A DNA stretch of 58,105 nt from Pseudomonas iridis (GTDB lineage Bacteria; Pseudomonadota; Gammaproteobacteria; Pseudomonadales; Pseudomonadaceae): contig NZ_JACXXO010000026.1 in NCBI RefSeq assembly GCF_017980685.1, positions 1-58,105 on the forward strand, read 5' to 3'. The notes beneath the pieces are model-generated. The model was not told the DNA's origin. It was given only the letters and a program-made list of their open reading frames with translations, and did not search any database. Below, one piece after another: positions 42,578 through 51,079 of this stretch (the first letter of the stretch is position 1; each line of letters begins with the position of its first letter). The position numbers were made by a program, and so were the translations under genes.

Positions 42578-43228
42578 ATGAAAAAACTCTATGCAGCCAG
42601 TGCCTTGCTATTGGCACTGTCACCCTTTGCAGCTCAGGCCGCCGCCGTCGACCTGACGGTCTCCGGCACAGTGATTCCGACGACCTGCGTTCCGGCATTC
42701 GCCGGTGGCAGCAACGTTAATCTGGGGCGTATTTTTTCCGCCAGTCTGAGCGCAACGCAGCAGAACGATCTGCCCCCAAGGGACATCACCCTAAAGGTTG
42801 CATGCGATGCACCGGCGGCGGTTGAGATCTCGGCGACTGACAACCGTGCCGCCACCAAAGTGTCAGGCCTGACGTTCAATGGCCGGACTTCTGACACGCT
42901 TTATTACGGTCTAGGCAGCACAAAGGGTGTCGGCATTGGCGGTTTCGGTCTGCTGACCGGCCAGCCACTTGCCGATGGCACGCCACAAACCTTCCTGGTA
43001 CGCAGCCCACAAAACCGCGTGTGGCGTATACCGGCTGCCGGCCTGGTATCCAACGCACCTATCACTTATTCGTGGGGGCCAAGTGCTGCGGCGGGTCCTG
43101 CCGCTGCTCGGCTGCACACGTTCCCGATGCAGGTCGCGGCAGCGATTCGCCCGACCGCCGATCTGCCGCCGACCACCGATGAGTTCCTGCTCGATGGTTC
43201 GGTGACGTTCGACGTGTTCTACCTCTGA
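42578..43228 (+). CDS. DUF1120-type fimbrial subunit
   Basis: A 216-residue protein with signal peptide (MKKLYAASALLLALSPFAAQA). The mature start VDLTVSGTVIPTTCVPAFAG and the later VACDAPAAVEISATDNRA fit the DUF1120/chaperone-usher subunit pattern with one disulphide (the TTC and the VAC cysteines). The C-terminus DGSVTFDVFYL ends in the aromatic-rich beta strand expected of a pilin donor/acceptor. It is followed by a PapD-type chaperone and an usher, so it is the pilus subunit of this operon. Confidence 0.85.
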   Translation: MKKLYAASALLLALSPFAAQAAAVDLTVSGTVIPTTCVPAFAGGSNVNLGRIFSASLSATQQNDLPPRDITLKVACDAPAAVEISATDNRAATKVSGLTFNGRTSDTLYYGLGSTKGVGIGGFGLLTGQPLADGTPQTFLVRSPQNRVWRIPAAGLVSNAPITYSWGPSAAAGPAAARLHTFPMQVAAAIRPTADLPPTTDEFLLDGSVTFDVFYL

Positions 43229-43365
43229 GTCGAAAGACTGACGAACCCATGCGGCTCGCTTGATGCGCCTCGCAGGGCCTGAATAGCGTTAGCGCGTATT
43301 TTTTCGCATCAAGGTATCGGCCGACATCGCCTGGCGCATTCGGCCGATGCCCGCTGGAGAATTTC

Positions 43366-44073
43366 ATGTATCCCCTTTTTTCTTTCCAGGTGCCTGCCGC
43401 CTTCGTAGCCGTGTGCCTGTCATTCATGAGCACCAGTAGCCATGCCGCTGGCATGGTTCCGGAAACGCCGGTTGTGGTGGTCGATCAAGCGTTGGGGGAG
43501 GCGACCCTGAATGTCCGCAACTCCGACGACCAGCCGGCACTGCTCTACAGCTCCATCGAGCACATTCCCGAGGATACCGAGCCGCTGCTATTGCTCAATC
43601 CACCTGTGGCTCGTGTCGAGCCGGGCAAAAGTCAGCAGGTGCGGTTCATTTTGCGGGAGGTCGGACCGCTGAAAACCGAGCGCCTGCAACGCGTGGTATT
43701 CGAAGGGATCAGCCCGCGGCAAGTGGGGAGCGGCGCGCAGGTGAATCTGACCGTGCGCCAGAACATCCCGGTGATTGTCCGGCCGGCCAACCTGGCTATC
43801 GACCGTATGCCCTGGAAGCGCCTGGTCTGGAGCGTTGCCGGTCAGCAAGTTCGCGTGAGTAACCCCAGTCCGTATGTGGTCAGGCTGTCCAAAGCGGTGA
43901 ACCTTATTCCCGGTGGCGTCACGCTCGATCTGCAACGCACTTACATTCTGCCGGGCGAAGTGCTGATGCTCGACGCATCGTCGACATTGGGCAGTCACGT
44001 ACGGTTGTTTCCGGCGTCAACTTACGGTTTTGCCGTCGACAGCTACGACGCGCCGTTGACCGTTCAAAAATGA
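43366..44073 (+). CDS. Periplasmic fimbrial chaperone (PapD family)
   Basis: The 235-residue product has a signal peptide (VPAAFVAVCLSFMSTSSHA) and a two-immunoglobulin-domain layout. Visible PapD landmarks are the G1-type strand PVARVEPGKSQQVRFILRE and LNVRNSDDQPALLYSSIE, and in domain 2 VRVSNPSPYVVRLSKAVNLI. It would hold subunits by donor-strand complementation in the periplasm. Its TGA overlaps the usher ATG (ATGA), so the two are translationally coupled. Confidence 0.92.
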   Translation: MYPLFSFQVPAAFVAVCLSFMSTSSHAAGMVPETPVVVVDQALGEATLNVRNSDDQPALLYSSIEHIPEDTEPLLLLNPPVARVEPGKSQQVRFILREVGPLKTERLQRVVFEGISPRQVGSGAQVNLTVRQNIPVIVRPANLAIDRMPWKRLVWSVAGQQVRVSNPSPYVVRLSKAVNLIPGGVTLDLQRTYILPGEVLMLDASSTLGSHVRLFPASTYGFAVDSYDAPLTVQK

Positions 44074-46520
44074 AACGCAGGGCGCTGCTCCTGCGGGTAT
44101 TTTGCGCTGTCCCCGGCTGGCTGGCACCGGTCCTCCTGATGCCTTCAGTAGCCGCGGCTATGACATATACCGAATTCGACCCGGCGGTACTGGAAGCTCG
44201 CGGTATCGACCCTGCCATCGCCCGGTTTTTTGGCGTGGAACCCCGTTTCACGGCCGGACGCAGTCGAGTGGCGCTTGAGGTCAACGGCAGGGCTATGGGT
44301 TCGGTTGTGGCGAGGTTTGATGGCGACGGGCAGCTATGTCTCGACAACCGGTTGCTGGATCAGGCGTCCATTGCCGTACCTTCCGGCTTGCCCGACAACG
44401 CCAGCAATGGCAGCTGTGTTCAAGTGGACCAGCATCTGACTGGCGTGCAGGTACGGCTTGATCCCGGTTCGCAAAAAGTGATGCTGTTGGTACCGACCGG
44501 TCTGCTGCTTGAACCAAAGTCTGCCGCACGCGGCTGGCAATCGGGCGGCAGTGCCGGGTTATTCAACTACGACGCGCTAGTGGTGAGCGACTCCAGCCCT
44601 GGCCAGTCGACCCAATATCTAAACCTTGCTAGCGAGTTGGGGTTCAATGCCGCCGACTGGGTGGTGCGCAGTCGGCAGAACTACAACTCATCCGCGGGTG
44701 TCGAGCGTTTCGATCTTCTCTATACCCATGCTTCGCGCACATGGGAGGCGTATGCGGCGGAGGTGCAGGTCGGGCAGCTCAACATGCGTTCATCGTTGTT
44801 CGCGGGGGAGCCGTTCACGGGTGTGCAAATCTTGCCTGACTCGGCCTTGGCCGGGGCCGTGGCAGACGATCCCGGTAGCGGCTCGGTCGTGGAAGGTCAT
44901 GCACCGTCGCCCGCGCGCATTGAAGTTCGGCAGAGCGGCGTGGTGGTCTATTCCACTGTGGTACCCGGCGGGCCGTTTGCACTGCGTAATTTGCCGTTGT
45001 TGAGCCGTCATCTGGATCTGGAAGTCACCGTCGTGGCCGAAAGTGGTGAGCGCCACGTATTTCTCGTTTCGGCCGCCTCTTTGAGAGCCCCGTCCCTGCC
45101 GGCGAAACCCGGATATGGGCTCGCGGCAGGAAAGGTCCGGCGAATGCGCAATGATGACCGCGAAGCGCCGGCCTTCGTGGCGGCCAGCAAAGACTGGTTG
45201 TTGGGCTCGACGACTGGCTTCAGCGCCGGGATCATGGGTGCTGGCGACTATCGTTCCGTAGGCTGGGAGTTAAAGCAGGCTTTGGGCATGGGGGCGGTGG
45301 TCAGCGTGCAGCAGCTCAATTCCATGACCGTGGATTCGGGCCAGGGCCGGAGGACGCAAGCGGTGCTTGGTATGCCTTTGGGCTACGGCCTGTCAGCCAG
45401 TATCAACATGAGCCGGCGCAGTGCGGGTTTTCGTACCCTGGCGCAGACGGGGCAGGGTGCCGGAGAGGAGCAGGGCCAGCAGGGCGAGCGACAATGGGGC
45501 GCCGGGGTCAACTACTCGAGTCGTGACTGGGGCGCCTTTTCCGGCTTCTGGTCGACGTATGCGGGGCAGGACAGCACGCAACATTCGCGGATGGGGGCGA
45601 CATGGTCGCAGACTTTTTCCAAGGCCAATTTATCGCTCAGTGTTCAGCGCGAAAGCAGTGGTTCCGCCATGGGAGGGCGAGGTGGCAGTGCCTATCTGAC
45701 CGTTGGTTTCCCGTTGGGAAGCAAAGGCAGAGTGAATACATTCGCCCGGCACGATGAGCAGCGGGGATTGCGCACGGGTACCCGTTATGCCGAACAATTG
45801 AGCGACACGCTGAATTACAGCGTGGAAATGATGCGTGTGCAGAACGGGCAAACCGACTTCAATGCCCGGCTCAGTGCATTGCCGCGTTACACCAGTGTCG
45901 ACCTTGGTTACTCGCGTAACAGCGTCGGCTTGAGCCGTTATGACGCCGGGCTGCGCGGTGGTCTGGTGCTGCACGAAGCGGGCGTGACGCTTTCGCCTTA
46001 TCCGGTGCGCGAGACTTTTGCGCTGGTCAAAGCAGGTGAGAATGCCGGTATCCAGCTGAGCACGCCGCAAGGTCCGGTCTGGACCGATGGCGCGGGGCGG
46101 GCAGTGGCTTCGAGTTTGTCGGCGTGGCGCACCAATCGAGTTGAAATCGACACCCGCAGCCTGCCGCGCAATGTTGATGTACTCAATGGTTATCAGGAAG
46201 TCGAAGCCGGACGTGGCGCCGTGCCGCGCCTGGACTTTCCCGTAGACACCGTGCGCCGTCTGATGCTGCAGGTGCGTACGCCTGACGGTTTGCCCGTCCC
46301 CAAAGGCGCATCGGTGCAGGATGGGCAAGGTAACTATCTCACCAGTGTCGTGGATGCCGGGCTGGTGTACCTGACCGATGCACCAGTCCTGGTGCGGTTG
46401 CGAATCGACGCCGGCATCGGTCAAGCCTGTCAGGTCGAGGTCAATGCGCCGGCAAGCAGCGACACCGATAAACTCTATGCAACGGTCGATGCGGTCTGCC
46501 AATCAGTCGAGGGCCAGTAG
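44070..46520 (+). CDS. Outer-membrane fimbrial usher
   Basis: The 816-residue protein has a signal peptide, an N-terminal chaperone-binding domain (FTAGRSRVALEVNGRAMGSV, then QLCLDNRLLDQ and SCVQVDQ), a plug/beta-barrel region (LNLASELGFNAADWVVRSRQ; PARIEVRQSGVVVYSTVVPG; GPFALRNLPLLSRHLDLEV) and C-terminal domains ending with a Cys pair (IGQACQVEV; VDAVCQ). It secretes and polymerises chaperone-bound subunits. It is the last gene of a three-gene operon; its 3' end overlaps the convergent MocR gene by 18 bases. Confidence 0.92.
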   Translation: MKRRALLLRVFCAVPGWLAPVLLMPSVAAAMTYTEFDPAVLEARGIDPAIARFFGVEPRFTAGRSRVALEVNGRAMGSVVARFDGDGQLCLDNRLLDQASIAVPSGLPDNASNGSCVQVDQHLTGVQVRLDPGSQKVMLLVPTGLLLEPKSAARGWQSGGSAGLFNYDALVVSDSSPGQSTQYLNLASELGFNAADWVVRSRQNYNSSAGVERFDLLYTHASRTWEAYAAEVQVGQLNMRSSLFAGEPFTGVQILPDSALAGAVADDPGSGSVVEGHAPSPARIEVRQSGVVVYSTVVPGGPFALRNLPLLSRHLDLEVTVVAESGERHVFLVSAASLRAPSLPAKPGYGLAAGKVRRMRNDDREAPAFVAASKDWLLGSTTGFSAGIMGAGDYRSVGWELKQALGMGAVVSVQQLNSMTVDSGQGRRTQAVLGMPLGYGLSASINMSRRSAGFRTLAQTGQGAGEEQGQQGERQWGAGVNYSSRDWGAFSGFWSTYAGQDSTQHSRMGATWSQTFSKANLSLSVQRESSGSAMGGRGGSAYLTVGFPLGSKGRVNTFARHDEQRGLRTGTRYAEQLSDTLNYSVEMMRVQNGQTDFNARLSALPRYTSVDLGYSRNSVGLSRYDAGLRGGLVLHEAGVTLSPYPVRETFALVKAGENAGIQLSTPQGPVWTDGAGRAVASSLSAWRTNRVEIDTRSLPRNVDVLNGYQEVEAGRGAVPRLDFPVDTVRRLMLQVRTPDGLPVPKGASVQDGQGNYLTSVVDAGLVYLTDAPVLVRLRIDAGIGQACQVEVNAPASSDTDKLYATVDAVCQSVEGQ

Positions 46521-47921
46521 CCGGATCGCCGCTGCGCCAACTTTACGCACCGCCTCTTCAATTTGCGGCGTTGGTTTGGCAGCGTAGTTCATCCGCAGGC
46601 AATTGCGGTACTTGCCGGAGGCAGAAAAGATGCTGCCAACAGCGATCTGTACGCCTTCCTCGAGCAGTGCACGATTCAGTTTCAGGGCGTCGAAGCCTTC
46701 CGGCAGTTCGACCCACAACATGAAGCTGCCTTGCGGGCGGCTGGCGCGCGTGCCGGCGGGGAAGTAGCGGGTCACCCAGTCGATCATCATGTCGCGATTA
46801 CGCTGGTATTGCGTGCGCATCCGCCGCAAATGCGGTTCAAAGTGGCCGGACTTGAGGAACTCGGCAATGGCGATCTGCGGCTGTGGCGCGGTCGAGCCGG
46901 TGCTGATGTATTTCATGTGCAGCACCCGTTCCAGATTTCGACCCGGCGCAACCCAGCCGATGCGCAGCCCCGGTGCCAACGTCTTGGAAAACGAACTGCA
47001 AAGCAGCACACGGCCGTCTTCATCGAACGATTTGATCGTGCGTGGACGCGGGTAGGTGTAGGCCAGTTCGCCATACACATCGTCCTCGATGATCGCTACG
47101 TCGAAGCGCTGTGCGAGGTTGAGCAGGGCGCGTTTGCGCGACTCCGGCATGATGTAGCCAAGCGGGTTGTTGCAGTTGGGCGTGAGCTGGATGACCTTGA
47201 TCGGCCACTGCTCCAGCGCCAGTTCCAACGCTTCGAGACTGATGCCGGTGAGTGGGTCGGTGGGGATTTCCAGGGCCTTCATGCCCAGCCCCTTGAGTGT
47301 CTGCATGGCACCGTGGAAGCTTGGCGAATCCACCGCGACGATGTCGCCGGGTTCGCAGATCGCCCGGATACTGGTGGACAGCGCTTCGTGGCAACCGGTG
47401 GTGACGACGAGATCGCTGGCGCTCAACTGGCAGCCGGAATCGAGCATCAGCCGGGCAATCTGCTCACGCAATTCGAGGGTGCCGTGGATGTTGTCGTAGT
47501 ACAGGCCGGGCATGTCCTGGCGGCGACTGATCCGCGCCAGTCCGCGCAGCAGCGGCTTCATGGTCGGTGAGCTGATGTCGGGCATGCCGCGACCGAGTTG
47601 CACCACATCCTTGCGCGGCACCGCGCGAATCAGCTCCAGCACCTGATCCCACTGCGAGATATCCACCGGTCGCTGTGCCGGCCGGCCGACGGCGGGCAGA
47701 TCCGGCAGCTCGCGTCCGACCGGCACGAAGTAACCGGATTTGGGTTTCGGCGTGGCCAGGCCACCGTCTTCAAGCATGCGATAAGCCTGCTGCACCGTGC
47801 TGAGGCTGACGCCATGTTCTACGCTCAGGGCGCGCACCGACGGCAGTCGATCACCTGGTCGATAGAAGCCTTGTTCGATGCGTGTGCCGAGCAGTTCGGC
47901 GAGATTCACATAAAGCGTCAT
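46503..47921 (-). CDS. MocR-type regulator: GntR helix-turn-helix with aminotransferase domain
   Basis: A 472-residue fusion. Residues 1-75 form a GntR winged helix (IEQGFYRPGDRLPSVRALSV then EHGVSLSTVQQAYRMLEDGG). The rest is a class-I aminotransferase fold with the PLP lysine in SSFSKTLAPGLRIGW, the PLP Asp in IIEDDVYGELAY and the Asn in LTPNCNNPLGY. MocR proteins use PLP or its adducts to sense amino compounds and usually regulate a nearby or divergent gene. It is divergent from a DUF1127 gene. Effector unknown. Confidence 0.92.
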   Translation of the reverse strand: MTLYVNLAELLGTRIEQGFYRPGDRLPSVRALSVEHGVSLSTVQQAYRMLEDGGLATPKPKSGYFVPVGRELPDLPAVGRPAQRPVDISQWDQVLELIRAVPRKDVVQLGRGMPDISSPTMKPLLRGLARISRRQDMPGLYYDNIHGTLELREQIARLMLDSGCQLSASDLVVTTGCHEALSTSIRAICEPGDIVAVDSPSFHGAMQTLKGLGMKALEIPTDPLTGISLEALELALEQWPIKVIQLTPNCNNPLGYIMPESRKRALLNLAQRFDVAIIEDDVYGELAYTYPRPRTIKSFDEDGRVLLCSSFSKTLAPGLRIGWVAPGRNLERVLHMKYISTGSTAPQPQIAIAEFLKSGHFEPHLRRMRTQYQRNRDMMIDWVTRYFPAGTRASRPQGSFMLWVELPEGFDALKLNRALLEEGVQIAVGSIFSASGKYRNCLRMNYAAKPTPQIEEAVRKVGAAAIRLLALD

Positions 47922-48100
47922 GGCACTGCCTCGATGCAGGTGATTCGAAAAACCAGTACAGATGCGGCATAAATCGACAATTCAGTAGCAGGTTTAGCAA
48001 ATCTGTATGGAGGTAATACAGATGTGCTGAATCTGTAATGCTTTTGCCGACCCGCGCATCATGGAATCTCTGGCTACCCAAGTAAACAGGAGCGACAAAA

Positions 48101-48346
48101 ATGAACGGCTTGAGCGATGTGCGGCTGACGTTACACAGTCAGGAACTGGAGTCAGGGCAGGAGGACAGTGCGTGGAACAGCGCCTTGCGCAACGCACCGT
48201 CCGGCCTAAGTCGCTGGGGCCTGTTCTGGCATCGTCTGCACACGCGCAAGGCATTGCTGAACATGACAAGCGATCAGCTCAAGGATGTCGGGTTGTCGCG
48301 CGAGCAGGCGCTGGAGGAGGGATTGAAGCCATTCTGGCGGATCTGA
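48101..48346 (+). CDS. DUF1127 small protein
   Basis: An 81-residue protein; the C-terminal part RLHTRKALLNMTSDQLKDVG followed by LSREQALEEGLKPFW is a textbook DUF1127 domain. Such small proteins are linked to RNA turnover and to phosphate/carbon control in other proteobacteria. It is transcribed divergently from the MocR gene, which is the likely regulator. Confidence 0.85.
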   Translation: MNGLSDVRLTLHSQELESGQEDSAWNSALRNAPSGLSRWGLFWHRLHTRKALLNMTSDQLKDVGLSREQALEEGLKPFWRI

Positions 48347-48370
48347 ATGGTGTGGTGCCCTTTCGGGCCC

Positions 48371-48462
48371 CATCGCTGGCAAGCCAGCTCCCACAGGTTT
48401 TGGGGTGAACACAAATATCGTAAACACTCATGATCATCGTGGGAGCTGGCTTGCCAGCGATG
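48371..48462. repeat. REPIN, family C (inverted pair)
   Basis: CATCGCTGGCAAGCCAGCTC with CCACAG at the left and the inverse GGGAGCTGGCTTGCCAGCGA at the right. The whole ~92-base unit, spacer included, is almost the same as the copy at 50321. Confidence 0.88.
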
Positions 48463-48488
48463 ACGGCTTCAAGGTCGCAGCAATTCCA

Positions 48489-49799
48489 TCAGACCAGCTC
48501 TTTGAGGCGATGCCACAGCATCCCCAGCGCCAACAACGGCGAGCGCAGATGCTTGCCGCCGGGGAAGGTGATGTGCGGCACTTTGGCGAACAGATCGAAC
48601 CCGCCGCTGTGCTGCCCGCTGATCGCTTCGGCCAGCAACTTGCCCGCGAGGTGCGTGGCATTCACGCCGTGCCCCGAATACGCCTGGGCGTAATACACAT
48701 TCGGCTGATCCGCGAGCCGACCGATCTGCGGCAAACGGTTGGCGCCGATGCCGATCATCCCGCCCCACTGATAATCGATTTTCACCCCGGCCAACTGCGG
48801 AAACACTTCAAGCATCTTTGGCTGCATGTACGCGCCGATGTCCTTCGGGTCGCGCCCCGAGTAATGGCAGGCACCGCCGAACAACAAGCGGCGATCCGCC
48901 GAGAGCCGGTAGTAATCCAGCGCCACACGTTGGTCGCACACCGCCATGTTTTGCGGCAGCAACTGGTGAGCCAGTTGTTCGCTCAACGGCTCGGTGGCGA
49001 TGATGTAGCTGCCGGCGGGCAACACTTTGCCGCTGAGCTGCGCATTGAGGTTGTTCAGATAGGCGTTGCAGCCCAGCACCAGGGTCTTGGCGCGAACTGA
49101 ACCCTGGGCGGTATGCACGCGGACTTGCGGGCCGTAATCGATGCGTGTGACGGCCGACTGCTCGAACAGTCTGACGCCCAGTTGCTGCGCTGCTGCGGCT
49201 TCGCCCAGCGCCAGATTCAGCGGATGCAGATGGCCGGAACCCATGTCGATCAAACCACCGATGTAGCGTTTGGAACCGACCACACTGCCCATCTCACTGG
49301 CTTGCAGCAGCCGGGTTTCGTGGCGATAACCGAGGCTGCGCAGCTCCTCGGCATCTTCGGCAAAGCCTTCGAGGTCCGACGGCTTGTTGGCGAGGTCGCA
49401 ATAGCCCCAGGTCAGATCGCAGGCAATCTGAAAACGCTCGACGCGCTGACGGACAATTTCCACGGCTTCCAGGCCCATGAGTTTCATCTGCCGCACGCCA
49501 TCGGCGCCGATCACGTTTGTGAACTGATCAAGACCATGGCCAACCCCGCGAATCAGTTGCCCGCCGTTGCGACCGCTGGCGCCCCAGCCGATCTTGTGCG
49601 CTTCCAGCACCACCACGCTGAGGCCGCGTTCGGCCAGTTCCAGCGCGGTGTTCAGCCCGGAAAAGCCGCCGCCGACCACGCACACGTCCGCAATCACCTC
49701 GCCTTGCAGCAACGGATGATCCGGTTGCGGCAGGCTGCTGGCGGCGTAATAAGAGGCTGCGTGAGGTTGGCTCGCGGTGGTGTGGGCGCGGGCAGTCAT
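48489..49799 (-). CDS. FAD-dependent amine oxidase, PuuB/PauB-like (PauB4 position)
   Basis: I use the ATG at 49799 (MTARAHTTASQPHAASYYAA), with AGGA upstream, giving 436 residues. The FAD motif VCVVGGGFSGLNTALELAER is at about residues 37-56, and HKIGWGASGRNGGQLI and GMIGIGANRLPQIGRL match glycine-oxidase/DadA-type DAO proteins. In P. aeruginosa the gene at this position (pauB4) oxidises gamma-glutamyl-polyamines, generating the aldehydes used by KauB. Divergent from the YkgJ gene. Substrate inferred from synteny. Confidence 0.88.
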   Translation of the reverse strand: MTARAHTTASQPHAASYYAASSLPQPDHPLLQGEVIADVCVVGGGFSGLNTALELAERGLSVVVLEAHKIGWGASGRNGGQLIRGVGHGLDQFTNVIGADGVRQMKLMGLEAVEIVRQRVERFQIACDLTWGYCDLANKPSDLEGFAEDAEELRSLGYRHETRLLQASEMGSVVGSKRYIGGLIDMGSGHLHPLNLALGEAAAAQQLGVRLFEQSAVTRIDYGPQVRVHTAQGSVRAKTLVLGCNAYLNNLNAQLSGKVLPAGSYIIATEPLSEQLAHQLLPQNMAVCDQRVALDYYRLSADRRLLFGGACHYSGRDPKDIGAYMQPKMLEVFPQLAGVKIDYQWGGMIGIGANRLPQIGRLADQPNVYYAQAYSGHGVNATHLAGKLLAEAISGQHSGGFDLFAKVPHITFPGGKHLRSPLLALGMLWHRLKELV

Positions 49800-49945
49800 G
49801 GGCGTCATCCTGAGCGGGGTGTCGAGAAAATTTGACGGAGCATAAGCCGCACGTGCGAAGTCGGGCAACACTGGTCGGCCTGCGGTGTCTGGATCACGGC
49901 TTTTGCGGCACAATTGCCGCCTACCCCACGTCGGTCAATGTTTCG

Positions 49946-50299
49946 ATGAGCTGCAACAGCGAGAAAATCCGCACCCTGCGTCAGCAGATCCCCACGTTCG
50001 AGTGCGTGCCGGGCTGCCACGACTGCTGTGGGCCCGTGACCACCTCGCCCGAAGAGATGGCGCGTCTGCCGCGCAAGACCCGCGCCGAGCAGGATGCGGC
50101 GATGGACGAGCTGAACTGCGTGCACCTGGGGCCGAATGGCTGCACGGTGTATGGCGAACGGCCGCTGATTTGCCGGTTGTTTGGTACCACCAAAACGCTG
50201 CCGTGCCCGAACGGGCGGGGGCCGGTGGAACTCATTCATCCACGCACTGAAAAGCAAATCTTCGAATACATGGCGGCGAATCGGCAGGTGTTGGTTTAG
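49946..50299 (+). CDS. YkgJ family cysteine-cluster protein
   Basis: The ATG at 49946 (MSCNSEKIRTLRQQIPTFEC) gives 117 residues; the frame is open upstream but the start site is not certain since no strong ribosome-binding site is visible. Eight cysteines include the cluster ECVPGCHDCCGP and later LNCVHLGPNGCTVYGERPLI followed by CRLFGT, the YkgJ/UPF0153 zinc- or iron-chelating pattern. Function is unknown. Confidence 0.85.
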   Translation: MSCNSEKIRTLRQQIPTFECVPGCHDCCGPVTTSPEEMARLPRKTRAEQDAAMDELNCVHLGPNGCTVYGERPLICRLFGTTKTLPCPNGRGPVELIHPRTEKQIFEYMAANRQVLV

Positions 50300-50320
50300 T
50301 CAGTTGAACCGCGTTGCTGC

Positions 50321-50412
50321 CATCGCTGGCAAGCCAGCTCCCACAGGTTTCTGGGTGAACACAAGTATCGTGAACACCCATGATCATTGTGGGAGCTCGC
50401 TTGCCAGCGATG
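50321..50412. repeat. REPIN, family C (inverted pair)
   Basis: CATCGCTGGCAAGCCAGCTC with CCACAG and the inverse GGGAGCTCGCTTGCCAGCGA with TG. The spacer differs from the 48371 copy at only a handful of positions. Confidence 0.88.
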
Positions 50413-50435
50413 GGCCGGGTCAGACGCCACAAATA

Positions 50436-50924
50436 TCAATCGGGAATAGGCAGGTTCAAGCTTTCCTTAACCTCTTCCATCACGATATAGCTCTTCGATT
50501 CACGCACATGCGGCAGCTTCAACAGGATGTCGCCGAGCAGCTTGCGATACGAGGCCATCTCGGAAATCCGCGCCTTCACCAGATAGTCGAAATCCCCTGA
50601 AACCAGATGACACTCCAGCACGTGGGGCAACTTCAGCACCGCGCGTCTGAACTCTTCGAAAGTGTCACCGGATTTGTAGTCGAGGCTGATCTCGACGAAC
50701 ACCAGCAAGCTACCCTTCAAGTGCTGCGGATTCAGCCGGGCGTTGTAGCCCATGATGATCCCCTCGCGCTCCAGGCGCCGCACCCGCTCGGTGCACGGCG
50801 TGGTGGAGAGGCCGACCTTTTCCCCGAGTTCGGTGAACGAAATCCGACCGTCCGCCTGCAGGATCCGCAATATGTTGCGGTCGATCTTGTCCAGCTCACG
50901 TCTGGTCTGAGTGTTGGTACGCAT
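50436..50924 (-). CDS. lrp: Lrp/AsnC family transcriptional regulator
   Basis: The ATG at 50924 (MRTNTQTRRELDKIDRNILR) gives 162 residues. An N-terminal helix-turn-helix (ISFTELGEKVGLSTTPCTER) is followed by the RAM ligand domain (LVFVEISLDYKSGDTFEEF; LECHLVSGDFDYLVKARI). In Pseudomonas this Lrp is divergent from dadAX and activates it in response to L-alanine and related amino acids; the same divergent arrangement is kept here. Confidence 0.94.
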   Translation of the reverse strand: MRTNTQTRRELDKIDRNILRILQADGRISFTELGEKVGLSTTPCTERVRRLEREGIIMGYNARLNPQHLKGSLLVFVEISLDYKSGDTFEEFRRAVLKLPHVLECHLVSGDFDYLVKARISEMASYRKLLGDILLKLPHVRESKSYIVMEEVKESLNLPIPD

Positions 50925-51079
50925 AGGGGATGCGCCTCCGTGAAAAGGGTTTTTGCCGAGAATTGTCGCCAAATATAGGCGCTTATACAGTGAAAAGCAC
51001 TGGCAAATCTTTCTTACACTGCGCGCATCATTGCTCTAACAACAGACGTACGCGGCACGCCGCGATGAGGGATACAAAA

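Noticed and set aside
8025..50412. Recurrent short repeats as a possible CRISPR array
   Set aside because: Copies are kilobases apart, palindromic and always between genes: REP/REPIN elements, no regular spacer-repeat array and no cas genes.
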